Below are positions 8,556 to 16,142 of a stretch of 64,000 bases of DNA, one piece after another. How positions within the stretch are numbered: the stretch's first letter is position 1; each line of letters opens with the position of its first letter. The translations under genes were made by a program, and so were the position numbers. Below the pieces are notes generated by a model. The model had not been told where the DNA came from, ran no database searches, and worked only from the letters and a program-made list of their open reading frames with translations. Origin of the DNA: Mucilaginibacter auburnensis (GTDB taxonomy: Bacteria; Bacteroidota; Bacteroidia; Sphingobacteriales; Sphingobacteriaceae); assembly GCF_002797815.1 (NCBI RefSeq), contig NZ_PGFJ01000002.1, positions 310,001-374,000 on the forward strand, written 5' to 3'.

Positions 8556-10045
8556 CACAATTAACTCCATCTAAAAAAATTGCTGTCATAGGTGCTGGTT
8601 TCTCAGGACTTAGCGCTGCGGCTTATTTGGCTAAGGCAGGTTGCGATGTAAGCGTTTATGAGAAAAACGCAGCTATAGGTGGACGCGCCCGTCAACTTAA
8701 AACAGATAACGGCTACACATTTGACATGGGCCCGAGCTGGTATTGGATGCCTGATGTTTTTGAGAAATTTTTTGCCGACATGGGCAGCACTCCTGCCGAC
8801 TTTTACAAACTCACTGAATTAGATCCGCAGTATGATATCATTTTTGGTAAAGATGATGTTTTAGAAGTGCCCGCTACCTTATCCGGCTTATCAGCCTTAT
8901 TTGAAGAGATTGAAACGGGCAGCGCTCAAAAGTTAGACAAGTTTTTAAAAGAAGCAGCTTTTAAATACAACATCGGTATCAATAAACTGGTTTACAAACC
9001 CGGCTTATCCATAACCGAGTTTGCAGATATTGAACTGATAAAAGGTGTATTTAAATTACAGGTATTTACTTCTTTAAGCGCGCACGTAAAAAAGCATTTC
9101 AAAAACTCGAAACTGATAGCGCTGATGGAATTCCCAGCCCTGTTTTTGGGTGCAATGGCGCAGGATACGCCTGCATTATACAGCCTAATGAACTATGCAG
9201 GGCTTGCATTAGGCACTTGGTATCCACAGGGCGGCTTTGCACAGATCATAACAGCGATGAAAACTGTTGCTGAACGGCAGGGGGTAAAATTTCACACTGA
9301 TGCTGCTATAACCGGATTTGATATTAACGGAAAGAAAATTGACCGCATCTACACTAAAAATAGCGTTCATGATGTTGACGCCGTTATAGGCTCTGCCGAT
9401 CATCATCACATTGACCAGGAACTGCTTGGGCCAGAGTACGCTACCTATACCCCTGAGTACTGGAAGAAAAGAGTAATGGCGCCATCGGCACTTATATTTT
9501 ACCTCGGCATAAATAAAAAGTTAAAGCGTTTAAAACACCACAACTTGTTTTTTGACGAGGACCTGCAGGTACATGCTGTAGAGATATACAAAGACCCTAA
9601 ATGGCCGTCAAAACCCTTGTTTTATGTGTGCTGCACGTCAAAAACTGATAATGATGCAGCGCCTGAGGGCCACGAAAATGTGTTTATATTAATGCCATTA
9701 GCTGTTGACATAACTGAAACGAATGAGCTGCGTGAAAAATACTTCCATATTATAATGGATCGTTTGGAAGCTTATTGCGGTGAAGACATCCGCAACTCAA
9801 TTGACTACAAAAAGAGTTACTGTATTGACGACTTTAAAGGAGATTACAATTCGTTTGGAGGGAATGCATATGGTTTAGCTAATACATTAACGCAAACAGC
9901 CATACTTAAGCCATCTATGCGCAATAGGAAAGTTGAAAATATATTCTTTGCAGGGCACCTTACTGTGCCGGGACCGGGGGTACCTCCCGCTATCATATCC
10001 GGCAATGTTGCCGCCAACCAATTACTCAGATACCTTAAACGTTAG
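8552..10045 (+). CDS. crtI: phytoene desaturase CrtI
   Basis: A 497-residue FAD-dependent desaturase converting phytoene to lycopene. The N-terminal dinucleotide-binding motif is IAVIGAGFSGLSAAAYLAKAG (about 9-29), followed by the CrtI-typical GGRARQ and FDMGPSWYWMP segments. Near the C-terminus NIFFAGHLTVPGPGVPPAIISG is the family signature for the second FAD-contact region. Length fits the family. The ATG overlaps the regulator stop by 4 bp, and crtB follows 4 bp after the stop, so expression is translationally linked. Acts at the membrane surface on crtB product. Confidence 0.95.
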   Translation: MTQLTPSKKIAVIGAGFSGLSAAAYLAKAGCDVSVYEKNAAIGGRARQLKTDNGYTFDMGPSWYWMPDVFEKFFADMGSTPADFYKLTELDPQYDIIFGKDDVLEVPATLSGLSALFEEIETGSAQKLDKFLKEAAFKYNIGINKLVYKPGLSITEFADIELIKGVFKLQVFTSLSAHVKKHFKNSKLIALMEFPALFLGAMAQDTPALYSLMNYAGLALGTWYPQGGFAQIITAMKTVAERQGVKFHTDAAITGFDINGKKIDRIYTKNSVHDVDAVIGSADHHHIDQELLGPEYATYTPEYWKKRVMAPSALIFYLGINKKLKRLKHHNLFFDEDLQVHAVEIYKDPKWPSKPLFYVCCTSKTDNDAAPEGHENVFILMPLAVDITETNELREKYFHIIMDRLEAYCGEDIRNSIDYKKSYCIDDFKGDYNSFGGNAYGLANTLTQTAILKPSMRNRKVENIFFAGHLTVPGPGVPPAIISGNVAANQLLRYLKR

Positions 10046-10049
10046 TGCT

Positions 10050-10886
10050 ATGAAAGAAAAATTTGACCGATTATCAGCTGAATGCAGCAAATTGACCACA
10101 AGGCGTTACAGCACAAGTTTCTCTTTAGGCATACGTTTTCTTGATAAATATCTGCACGACCCCATTTACGCCATTTACGGTTTTGTAAGGCTGGCAGATG
10201 AGATTGTTGACAGCTTTCATGACCATAATAAGCAGCTATTATTAGATCAGTTTAAGATACATTGTTTTGAGGCTATCGAAAGCGGGATAAGTTTGAACCC
10301 TATTTTAAATGCTTTTCAAAAGACTGTGCATGATTATCGGATAGACCACCAGTTGATCCATCAGTTTTTGCATAGCATGGAAATGGATCTATATAAGCAG
10401 GAATACGACAAAGCCAAGTACGAGGAATATATATTAGGATCCGCAGAGGTGGTTGGATTGATGTGTTTGTACGTATTTACGGGTGGGGATAAACAAGTTT
10501 ATGAACAGCTCAAACCGTCAGCTATGAAGCTTGGCGCGGCATTTCAAAAGATCAATTTCCTTCGTGATATTGGCGCTGACTACAACCAGCTTAACCGCAC
10601 CTATTTTCCGGGCGTAGACCTTTCTGTATTTACCGAGGTGGATAAGCGCAAAATTGAAGAAGAAATTGAAAAAGATTTCTCGGATGCGCTTGTAGGCATA
10701 CGTATGTTACCTCGCTCATCTCGCAGAGGCGTGTTTTTAGCGTATCGCTATTATCAGCAGCTTTTTAAGAAGATCAAGCTGGCGGCTGCGAGTGCTGTGT
10801 TTTCTGAAAGGTTCCGCATATCTAACCGGCGCAAAATTGCGTTATTGTTTGACACGATGTTAAAACACAAATTAAATTGGATATAA
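10050..10886 (+). CDS. crtB: phytoene synthase CrtB
   Basis: A 278-residue squalene/phytoene synthase joining two geranylgeranyl diphosphates to phytoene. I use ATG 10050 (MKEKFDRLSAEC); the frame is open further upstream only because it runs inside crtI. Aspartate-rich motifs are visible: VRLADEIVD near residue 42 (DxxxD) and the second region INFLRDIGADYNQLNRTYFP near 165-184. YKQEYDKAKYEEYILGSAEVVGLM between them is also typical. No GGPP synthase (crtE) gene lies in the window, so the substrate must come from a gene elsewhere. Confidence 0.93.
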   Translation: MKEKFDRLSAECSKLTTRRYSTSFSLGIRFLDKYLHDPIYAIYGFVRLADEIVDSFHDHNKQLLLDQFKIHCFEAIESGISLNPILNAFQKTVHDYRIDHQLIHQFLHSMEMDLYKQEYDKAKYEEYILGSAEVVGLMCLYVFTGGDKQVYEQLKPSAMKLGAAFQKINFLRDIGADYNQLNRTYFPGVDLSVFTEVDKRKIEEEIEKDFSDALVGIRMLPRSSRRGVFLAYRYYQQLFKKIKLAAASAVFSERFRISNRRKIALLFDTMLKHKLNWI

Positions 10887-10897
10887 TTGCCGATACA

Positions 10898-11422
10898 ATG
10901 GAGAACGTGATACTTGTTGACAACAACGATGTTGCACAGGGGGTGATGGAGAAAATGCAGGCTCATGTTACCGGCTCATTACACCGTGCTATATCCGTGT
11001 TTGTTTACAATTCTAAAGGCGAATTTTTGTTGCAACAACGCGCCTTAGAAAAATATCATTCGGCGGGCAAGTGGAGCAATACCTGTTGCAGTCACCCACG
11101 CCCTCACGAGTCGACCATTGACGCAGCAAACCGCAGACTTAAAGAAGAAATGGGCATGGATTGTGAACTTGAAGAGTGGTTTAATTTTACCTACCGTGCT
11201 GAGTTTGATAACGGCTTGGTTGAACACGAGTTTGACCATGTGTTTATTGGCATCAGCGACAGCCTGCCTCAACCTAATGCTGCGGAAGTTGCTTCTTTCA
11301 GATATATCAGTACGGAAGCTCTTACCTCTGACATCAGTGAAAATCCTGAGCAGTACACACCATGGTTCAGGCTATGTTTTGAACGTATTAACCAAAAGAA
11401 AAACAATGCAAATAGTATATAA
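10898..11422 (+). CDS. idi: isopentenyl-diphosphate delta-isomerase, type I
   Basis: A 174-residue Nudix-fold isomerase interconverting IPP and DMAPP, which raises the allylic primer supply for carotenoids. Start ATG 10898 (MENVILVDNND) is preferred over an upstream TTG that overlaps crtB. Active-site signatures are present: NTCCSHPRP (catalytic Cys, metal-binding His, about residues 60-68) and EHEFDHVF (about 109-116, catalytic Glu). RRLKEEMG is the Nudix-like helix. The 3' end overlaps the crtZ start, consistent with one polycistronic unit. Confidence 0.93.
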   Translation: MENVILVDNNDVAQGVMEKMQAHVTGSLHRAISVFVYNSKGEFLLQQRALEKYHSAGKWSNTCCSHPRPHESTIDAANRRLKEEMGMDCELEEWFNFTYRAEFDNGLVEHEFDHVFIGISDSLPQPNAAEVASFRYISTEALTSDISENPEQYTPWFRLCFERINQKKNNANSI

Positions 11423-11870
11423 CATATTAATAACCGTAGTTTCATTTGTCGCGATGGAAGGCGTTGCCTGGTTGGCACATAAGTATTTGATGCATGGTTG
11501 GTTATGGGGTTTACATGAAGATCATCACCATAAAGAGCATTACGGTTTTTTAGAACATAACGATGCCTTCTTTTTGATTTTCGCTACCCCTGGTATCACC
11601 TGTTTGGCTATCGGTATTTATACCCCTGTTACATTTTTGCTGTACATTGGTTTGGGTATTACCCTGTATGGGTTTTGCTACTTTTTTGTGCACGATATTT
11701 TCATTCATCAACGTATTAAATGGTTACGGAACACCAAAAATCCCTACCTGTTGGGTATTCGTCGCGCGCACAAAATGCACCACAAACATTTAGGTAAGCA
11801 TGACGGCGAATGCTTTGGTATGCTATGGGTTCCGCGCAAATATTTTAAAAAGCAAGAGGCGGCTTCATGA
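11406..11870 (+). CDS. crtZ: beta-carotene hydroxylase CrtZ
   Basis: A 154-residue membrane di-iron hydroxylase that adds the 3- and 3'-hydroxyls to beta-carotene, giving zeaxanthin. The start is ATG 11406 (MQIVYNILITVVSFVAMEG), which overlaps the end of idi; the frame is open further upstream but that part lies in idi. All histidine clusters of the fatty-acid-hydroxylase-like family are present: HKYLMH, HEDHHHKEH, HDIFIHQ and RRAHKMHHKH. There are about four hydrophobic helices. It overlaps the cyclase gene by 4 bp. Confidence 0.93.
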   Translation: MQIVYNILITVVSFVAMEGVAWLAHKYLMHGWLWGLHEDHHHKEHYGFLEHNDAFFLIFATPGITCLAIGIYTPVTFLLYIGLGITLYGFCYFFVHDIFIHQRIKWLRNTKNPYLLGIRRAHKMHHKHLGKHDGECFGMLWVPRKYFKKQEAAS

Positions 11871-12577
11871 CAAAATACACCTATCTGCTTATTGATTTCT
11901 TCAGTATTTCGGTACCCTTCCTGGTATCATTTCATCCAAAAAGCGGATTGTATAAGCACTGGTACGCTTTACTACCTGCAATAATAGTTACCAGTTTGTT
12001 CTATTTGGTTTGGGACAGCTGGTTTACAAGCATGGGCGTTTGGGGCTTTAACTCTACTTATATAACGGGCATACATGTGGGTAATATGCCTTTAGAGGAG
12101 ATACTATTCTTTGTATGTATACCCTACGCCTGCGTGTTCACGTTTGACTGCCTGATAAGGGTAATCCCTGAAAATGTGCTATCCAAGAGTTCACCATTCA
12201 TCAGCTATACACTTATTGGCTTATGTATAATTATAGCCGCAATTTACCGTAACAATTATTACACAGCATCAGCATTTGGATTATTAGCACTTTTAATATT
12301 TGCCGCATATTACAAAAAAGTGCGGTGGCTGGGCAGGTTTTATATAATATATATTATACTGCTCATCCCTTTTACAATTGTAAACGGTTTGCTTACAGGC
12401 ACCTGTTTAGATGCGCCGGTAGTTTGGTACAATCCAGACCACATAATTGGGGCGCGTATATTAACGATACCTATTGAGGATGTTTTTTATGGCATGGGAC
12501 TTCTGCTCATTAACACCTGGATCTATCAGCGGCTGCGCTATGGTAAAAATCACTCCGCATCTGCTATTGCCGGTTAA
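11867..12577 (+). CDS. crtYcd: lycopene beta-cyclase, fused CrtYc-CrtYd type
   Basis: A 236-residue polytopic protein, roughly seven hydrophobic helices, of the lycopene cyclase domain family. The two half-repeats each carry the conserved acidic motif: PLEEILFF (about residue 75) in the CrtYc half and PIEDVFYG (about 205) in the CrtYd half. In Actinobacteria these halves are separate genes; in Bacteroidota and fungi they are fused, as here. It converts lycopene to beta-carotene for CrtZ. Last gene of the crt operon; a terminator follows directly. Confidence 0.92.
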   Translation: MTKYTYLLIDFFSISVPFLVSFHPKSGLYKHWYALLPAIIVTSLFYLVWDSWFTSMGVWGFNSTYITGIHVGNMPLEEILFFVCIPYACVFTFDCLIRVIPENVLSKSSPFISYTLIGLCIIIAAIYRNNYYTASAFGLLALLIFAAYYKKVRWLGRFYIIYIILLIPFTIVNGLLTGTCLDAPVVWYNPDHIIGARILTIPIEDVFYGMGLLLINTWIYQRLRYGKNHSASAIAG

Positions 12578-12594
12578 CAAAATTTACACCCAAT

Positions 12595-12629
12595 AAAAAA
12601 GGCATCTATTATATAATAGATGCCTTTTT
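12595..12629. terminator. bidirectional terminator between crt operon and trxB
   Basis: AAAAAAGGCATCTATTAT and its mirror ATAATAGATGCCTTTTT form a long hairpin with A-run and T-run on either side. It lies between two convergent genes (cyclase stop 12577, trxB stop 12648) and can end both transcripts. Confidence 0.9.
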
Positions 12630-12647
12630 CAATATTATAAAAGTTAT

Positions 12648-13604
12648 TTAAACCGTCACAACGTGCTCTTTAGCAGCTAAATACCTTTCCGCATCAATAG
12701 CAGCCATACAACCTGAACCGGCAGCTGTTACCGCCTGACGGTAAATGTGGTCTTGCGCGTCGCCGCAGCAAAACACGCCTTCAACGTTAGTTTCGGTTGA
12801 GCCGGGACGGGTTTTGATATAACCTGTTTCGTCCATATCAATCCAGCCTTTAAATATGCCTGTGTTAGGTTCGTGACCAATTGCCACAAAGAAACCGGTA
12901 ACGTCAAGCTTACGCTCCTCGTTAGTTTTGCTATTGATAACAAGGGCACCGTTAACACTTTGTCCGTCTCCTAAAATCTCTTTGGTTTCGGTGTTATATA
13001 ACACTTCAATGTTTTTGGTATTCAGCACACGATGAACCATTGCTTTTGAAGCACGGAATTCATCACGACGAACGATCATGTACACCTTGCGGCACATTTT
13101 AGCCAAATAAGTAGCTTCTTCAGCAGCAGTATCGCCGGCCCCTACTATGGCAACATCCTGTCCTTTAAAGAAGAAACCATCACAAACCGCACATGCAGAA
13201 ACGCCAAAGCCGCTATATTTTTGTTCCGAGTCTAAACCCAGCCATTTAGCAGATGCACCGGTTGATATAATTACGGTATCAGCCAATATAGTTTTAACCT
13301 CATCAACTACCACTTTATGCGGCAGATTTGAAAAGTCAACCGAGCTTACATAACCAAATCTAATTTCGGTACCTAGACGCTCGGCCTGTTTACGGAAATC
13401 TTCCATCATTTCAGGGCCCATTACTCCGGTTGGGTATCCCGGAAAATTCTCTACATCAGTAGTTTGCGTAAGCTGCCCACCGGCCAACATGCCTGTATAC
13501 ATAACAGGCTTTAAATCAGCGCGTGAAGCATATATAGCTGCAGTGTATCCCGCAGGGCCCGAACCTATTATCAGGCATTTTACGTGTTCTAAGTTTTCAG
13601 ACAT
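12648..13604 (-). CDS. trxB: thioredoxin reductase
   Basis: A 318-residue low-molecular-weight thioredoxin reductase passing electrons from NADPH via FAD to thioredoxin. Start ATG 13604 (MSENLEHVKCLIIGSGPAGY) is chosen because the promoter at 13623-13653 leaves no room for the ATG at 13625. FAD motif GSGPAGYTAA near 15, redox pair CAVC followed by DG near 137, NADPH motif VGAGDTAAEEA near 160, and a C-terminal GVFCCGDAQD FAD motif near 285. Single-gene transcript, convergent with the crt operon. Confidence 0.95.
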   Translation of the reverse strand: MSENLEHVKCLIIGSGPAGYTAAIYASRADLKPVMYTGMLAGGQLTQTTDVENFPGYPTGVMGPEMMEDFRKQAERLGTEIRFGYVSSVDFSNLPHKVVVDEVKTILADTVIISTGASAKWLGLDSEQKYSGFGVSACAVCDGFFFKGQDVAIVGAGDTAAEEATYLAKMCRKVYMIVRRDEFRASKAMVHRVLNTKNIEVLYNTETKEILGDGQSVNGALVINSKTNEERKLDVTGFFVAIGHEPNTGIFKGWIDMDETGYIKTRPGSTETNVEGVFCCGDAQDHIYRQAVTAAGSGCMAAIDAERYLAAKEHVVTV

Positions 13605-13622
13605 CAGTATAAAAATTGCATA

Positions 13623-13653
13623 CAAAAATAGGTTTTATTGTGCGGCTCATCAA
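13623..13653 (-). promoter_or_regulatory. promoter of trxB
   Basis: On the minus strand TATTTTTG (13630-13623) matches the -7 consensus TAnnTTTG, with TTG at 13653-13651 and a 20-bp spacer. The implied transcript start is about 12 bp before ATG 13604. Confidence 0.6.
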
Positions 13654-13684
13654 TAGGCGTTGGTCAGCGTTTTGTAGTTTGCTT

Positions 13685-13816
13685 AGTCAGTGGGCAGTGG
13701 GCAGTGGGCAGTGGGCAGTGGGCAGTGGTAAATGCTGTGCAGGCGTATTTGTTTGCAGCTTATATAAAATTGCAATAACCATTACTGCTAACTGCCTACT
13801 GAAAACTGCAAACTCC
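13685..13816. repeat. tandem CAGTGGG array with inverted partner
   Basis: CAGTGGG is repeated five times plus a six-base sixth copy at 13688-13728. A degenerate inverse version made of ACTGCTAACTGCCTACTG-type words follows at 13783-13816, so the whole can fold as inverted arms around about 55 bp. The same word family fills the hisB-hisH gap at 49640-49707. It lies between the trxB promoter and the pheA promoter. A spurious open frame crosses it (13616-13894) but has no coding character. Confidence 0.75.
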
Positions 13817-13876
13817 TATTTTTACCCAATAAAATTTTGTTTAGTGTTCTTTTTTACAAAAAATAAAAATTTTCTA

Positions 13877-13905
13877 TTGACATATCCTTTTTAAACGTAT
13901 ATTCG
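13877..13905 (+). promoter_or_regulatory. promoter of the pheA-aro operon
   Basis: TTG at 13877-13879, an 18-bp spacer and TATATTCG at 13898-13905 (one mismatch to TAnnTTTG). The Phe/Tyr leader peptide starts 18 bp downstream. Confidence 0.6.
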
Positions 13906-13922
13906 CATCATAATTAAAAACA

Positions 13923-13988
13923 ATGAAATTTAACAGCGCATACTTTTACGGCTACTACTTTTACTTTACCAGTAAGAGCCGGGACTAA
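13923..13988 (+). CDS. Phe/Tyr-rich leader peptide of the pheA operon
   Basis: A 21-codon reading frame starting at ATG 13923 and ending at TAA 13986. Codons 7-15 encode YFYGYYFYF, that is eight aromatic residues in nine, with five Tyr and four Phe codons in the whole peptide besides Phe3. It precedes prephenate dehydratase and is followed by a terminator and a sequence able to act as antiterminator. This is the classic arrangement of ribosome-mediated attenuation sensing charged tRNA-Phe and tRNA-Tyr. Too short for ordinary gene callers. Confidence 0.9.
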   Translation: MKFNSAYFYGYYFYFTSKSRD

Positions 13989-14048
13989 TATGCACTAAAC
14001 ATATAACAAGAAATTGAAAAGTCCCGGCCCAAAAAGCCGGGACTTTTT
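13977..14048 (+). terminator. attenuator: antiterminator and terminator hairpins before pheA
   Basis: Terminator: AAAAGTCCCGGC (14017-14028) pairs perfectly with GCCGGGACTTTT (14036-14047), followed by T's. Antiterminator: AGCCGGGACT at 13977-13986, the last codons of the leader peptide, is identical to the 3' terminator arm and can pair instead with AGTCCCGGC at 14020-14028. A ribosome stalled on codons 7-15 leaves 13977-13986 free, so the terminator is blocked; a ribosome reaching the stop at 13986 covers it and the terminator forms. pheA starts 15 bp after the hairpin. Confidence 0.92.
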
Positions 14049-14062
14049 GCTTTATAAGCTTT

Positions 14063-14971
14063 ATGAAAAAAGATAAACCAAGAGTAGCCATACAAGGAAT
14101 AAAAGCATCGTTCCACGAGCAGGCTGCATTTGAATATTTTGGCGAGAATATTGAAACTGTTGAATGCGATTCGTTCAAACAAACCTTTGTGGCGTTAGAG
14201 CGTGACGAAGCCGACTACTTAGTTATGGCTATTGAAAACAGCATTGCGGGCAGTATTTTACCTAATTACTCTTTGTTATTGGGTTATAACTTCCCGGTGG
14301 TTGGTGAGGTTTATCTGCCTATTCAGTTACACTTAATGGCTTTGCCGGGTGTAAAGTTTGAACAAATTAAAAATGTAACCTCACACCCAATGGCCATACG
14401 CCAGTGCGGCGATTTCTTAGACGAGTTTCCGCACCTTAAAATTGTGGAGAGCAGCGATACCGCCGCATGCGCCAAACGCATTCAGGATGAGCAGCTGACT
14501 GATACTGTAGCCATAGCCAACGCGCTGGCTGCTAAAACCTATGGATTGGATATTATTGAGCGTCGCATAGAATCTAACAAAAAGAACTATACCCGTTTCC
14601 TGATACTAACCACACACGAGAATGTAACCAAGCAAACGCCTAATAAAGCGTCGTTATGTTTCCAGGTGAGTAACCAGGTAGGTGCACTGGCTAAAGTGCT
14701 TAATATTTTTGCTGATTTAGGCGTTAATATGAGCAAAATACAGTCTATGCCGGTGTTAGGCAAACGCCACGAGTATAATTTTTATGTTGATGTAGAGTGG
14801 GAAGATAACAAGCAGTATGATGCTGCCATTAAACAAGTGCTAAAGTACACCCACAACTTTAACATTTTAGGTGAGTACGTCCGCTACGAAGATGAAAGTG
14901 AGAAAGCTCCGGAAGTTAAGCCCGAAAAACCTGTACGTAAGTATATAAGTGTAAAAAAATTAAATAAATAA
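14063..14971 (+). CDS. pheA: prephenate dehydratase with ACT domain
   Basis: A 302-residue enzyme turning prephenate into phenylpyruvate, the committed step to phenylalanine. The catalytic part (1 to about 190) shows AIQGIKASFHEQAA, ENSIAGS near 71 and the TRFLIL motif near 174, whose Thr is essential. The ACT domain (about 200-275: SLCFQVSNQVGALAKVLNIFADLGVNMSKIQS in pieces) binds Phe for feedback inhibition. No chorismate mutase domain; that activity is fused to the next gene. A lysine-rich tail of about 25 residues ends the protein. Transcription is controlled by the attenuator directly upstream. Confidence 0.95.
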   Translation: MKKDKPRVAIQGIKASFHEQAAFEYFGENIETVECDSFKQTFVALERDEADYLVMAIENSIAGSILPNYSLLLGYNFPVVGEVYLPIQLHLMALPGVKFEQIKNVTSHPMAIRQCGDFLDEFPHLKIVESSDTAACAKRIQDEQLTDTVAIANALAAKTYGLDIIERRIESNKKNYTRFLILTTHENVTKQTPNKASLCFQVSNQVGALAKVLNIFADLGVNMSKIQSMPVLGKRHEYNFYVDVEWEDNKQYDAAIKQVLKYTHNFNILGEYVRYEDESEKAPEVKPEKPVRKYISVKKLNK

Positions 14972-15008
14972 ACCAAGATTTACAGACATTCGCAACCAAA
15001 TTTAAACG

Positions 15009-16139
15009 ATGAAACTTAATTTAAACATACAGCCGTTAAGCTCATGGATCACGGCCGTAAACGAACCATTTTTAATTGCAGGCCCTTGCAGCGCTGAAAC
15101 AGAAGAACAGTTAGTAGCAACCGCACATTTATTGAAAAACACAGGTAAAGTAACCGCTTTACGTGCAGGTATATGGAAACCACGTACCCGTCCGGGTGAG
15201 TTTGAAGGTATTGGCAGTATTGGTTTGGAGTGGTTAAAACGCGCCAAAGCCGAAACAGGTTTACCAACTGCCGTTGAAGTTGCTACCGCAAAACACGTTG
15301 AAGAAGCTTTAGCTGCAGGTGTTGATATTTTATGGGTAGGTGCACGTTCAACTGCTAACCCTTTCACCGTGCAAGAAATTGCCGACGCGTTAAAAGGTGT
15401 TGATGTACCTGTATTAATTAAAAACCCGGTTAACCCTGATATTTCATTATGGATAGGTGCTATTGAGCGTATCAACAATGCCGGCATCACCAAATTGGCT
15501 GCTATTCACCGTGGTTTCTCATCATACGAAAAATCTGCTTTCCGTAATGAGCCAATGTGGGATATTGCTATCCACCTTAAAACTTTAGCACCGCACTTAC
15601 CTATTATTTGCGATCCAAGCCACATTACCGGTAACCGTGATTTGATAGGTTATATATCTCAAAAAGCATTAGACCTAGATATGCAAGGTTTGATCATTGA
15701 GTCGCACATTGACCCATCAGTTGCATGGACAGATGCTAAACAACAGGTTACTCCTGCTGCTTTGGCTGAACTAATAGATCGTTTGATATTACGTAAACCA
15801 GAAGGTGGTGACGCTGTAGTTAAAGATAAATTAAGCGAACTACGTGGTACAATTGATAAAATTGACGACCTTTTAATTCAAAAAATTGCTGAGCGTATGA
15901 AAATTGCTGAGCAAATAGGGATCCACAAACGCGACAACGACATTACCATTTTGCAGGTTAACCGTTGGGACGAGATCCTTCAAAAAGCTATCAGCTACGG
16001 TAAAGCACTACAGTTAAGCGAAGAGTTTACCGAGAAGTTTTTAGAATTGGTACACAGCGAATCTATCCGCAGACAAACTGCTATCATGAATAAAGATCTG
16101 GCAGCAGGTCAGCAAGCTGAAAAACTTACACACGCATAA
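15009..16139 (+). CDS. DAHP synthase (type I-beta) fused to chorismate mutase
   Basis: A 376-residue bifunctional protein. Residues 1 to about 265 are a KDO8P-synthase-like DAHP synthase (IAGPCSAET near 22, RAGIWKPRTRPGEFEG near 53, ICDPSHITG near 200) condensing PEP and erythrose-4-phosphate, the first shikimate step. Residues about 275-365 are an AroQ-type helical chorismate mutase (LRGTIDKIDDLLIQKIAERM, later HSESIRRQ). Bacteroidota often carry the mutase C-terminally and use it as allosteric sensor of prephenate. It follows pheA by 37 bp and supplies both the entry and branch-point reaction of the pathway encoded here. Confidence 0.93.
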   Translation: MKLNLNIQPLSSWITAVNEPFLIAGPCSAETEEQLVATAHLLKNTGKVTALRAGIWKPRTRPGEFEGIGSIGLEWLKRAKAETGLPTAVEVATAKHVEEALAAGVDILWVGARSTANPFTVQEIADALKGVDVPVLIKNPVNPDISLWIGAIERINNAGITKLAAIHRGFSSYEKSAFRNEPMWDIAIHLKTLAPHLPIICDPSHITGNRDLIGYISQKALDLDMQGLIIESHIDPSVAWTDAKQQVTPAALAELIDRLILRKPEGGDAVVKDKLSELRGTIDKIDDLLIQKIAERMKIAEQIGIHKRDNDITILQVNRWDEILQKAISYGKALQLSEEFTEKFLELVHSESIRRQTAIMNKDLAAGQQAEKLTHA

Positions 16140-16142
16140 TAC

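Noticed and set aside
9933..10049. crtB start inside crtI
   Set aside because: The added residues are an out-of-frame reading of the conserved crtI C-terminus.
11118..11405. crtZ start far upstream inside idi
   Set aside because: The idi frame occupies this stretch with clear Nudix motifs; CrtZ homology begins at 11406.
13688..13728. Tandem 7-bp repeats as a CRISPR array
   Set aside because: Units are contiguous without spacers and no cas gene is present.
13616..13894. 92-codon plus-strand frame between trxB and pheA
   Set aside because: It runs through the CAGTGGG tandem array and the pheA promoter and has no coding pattern.
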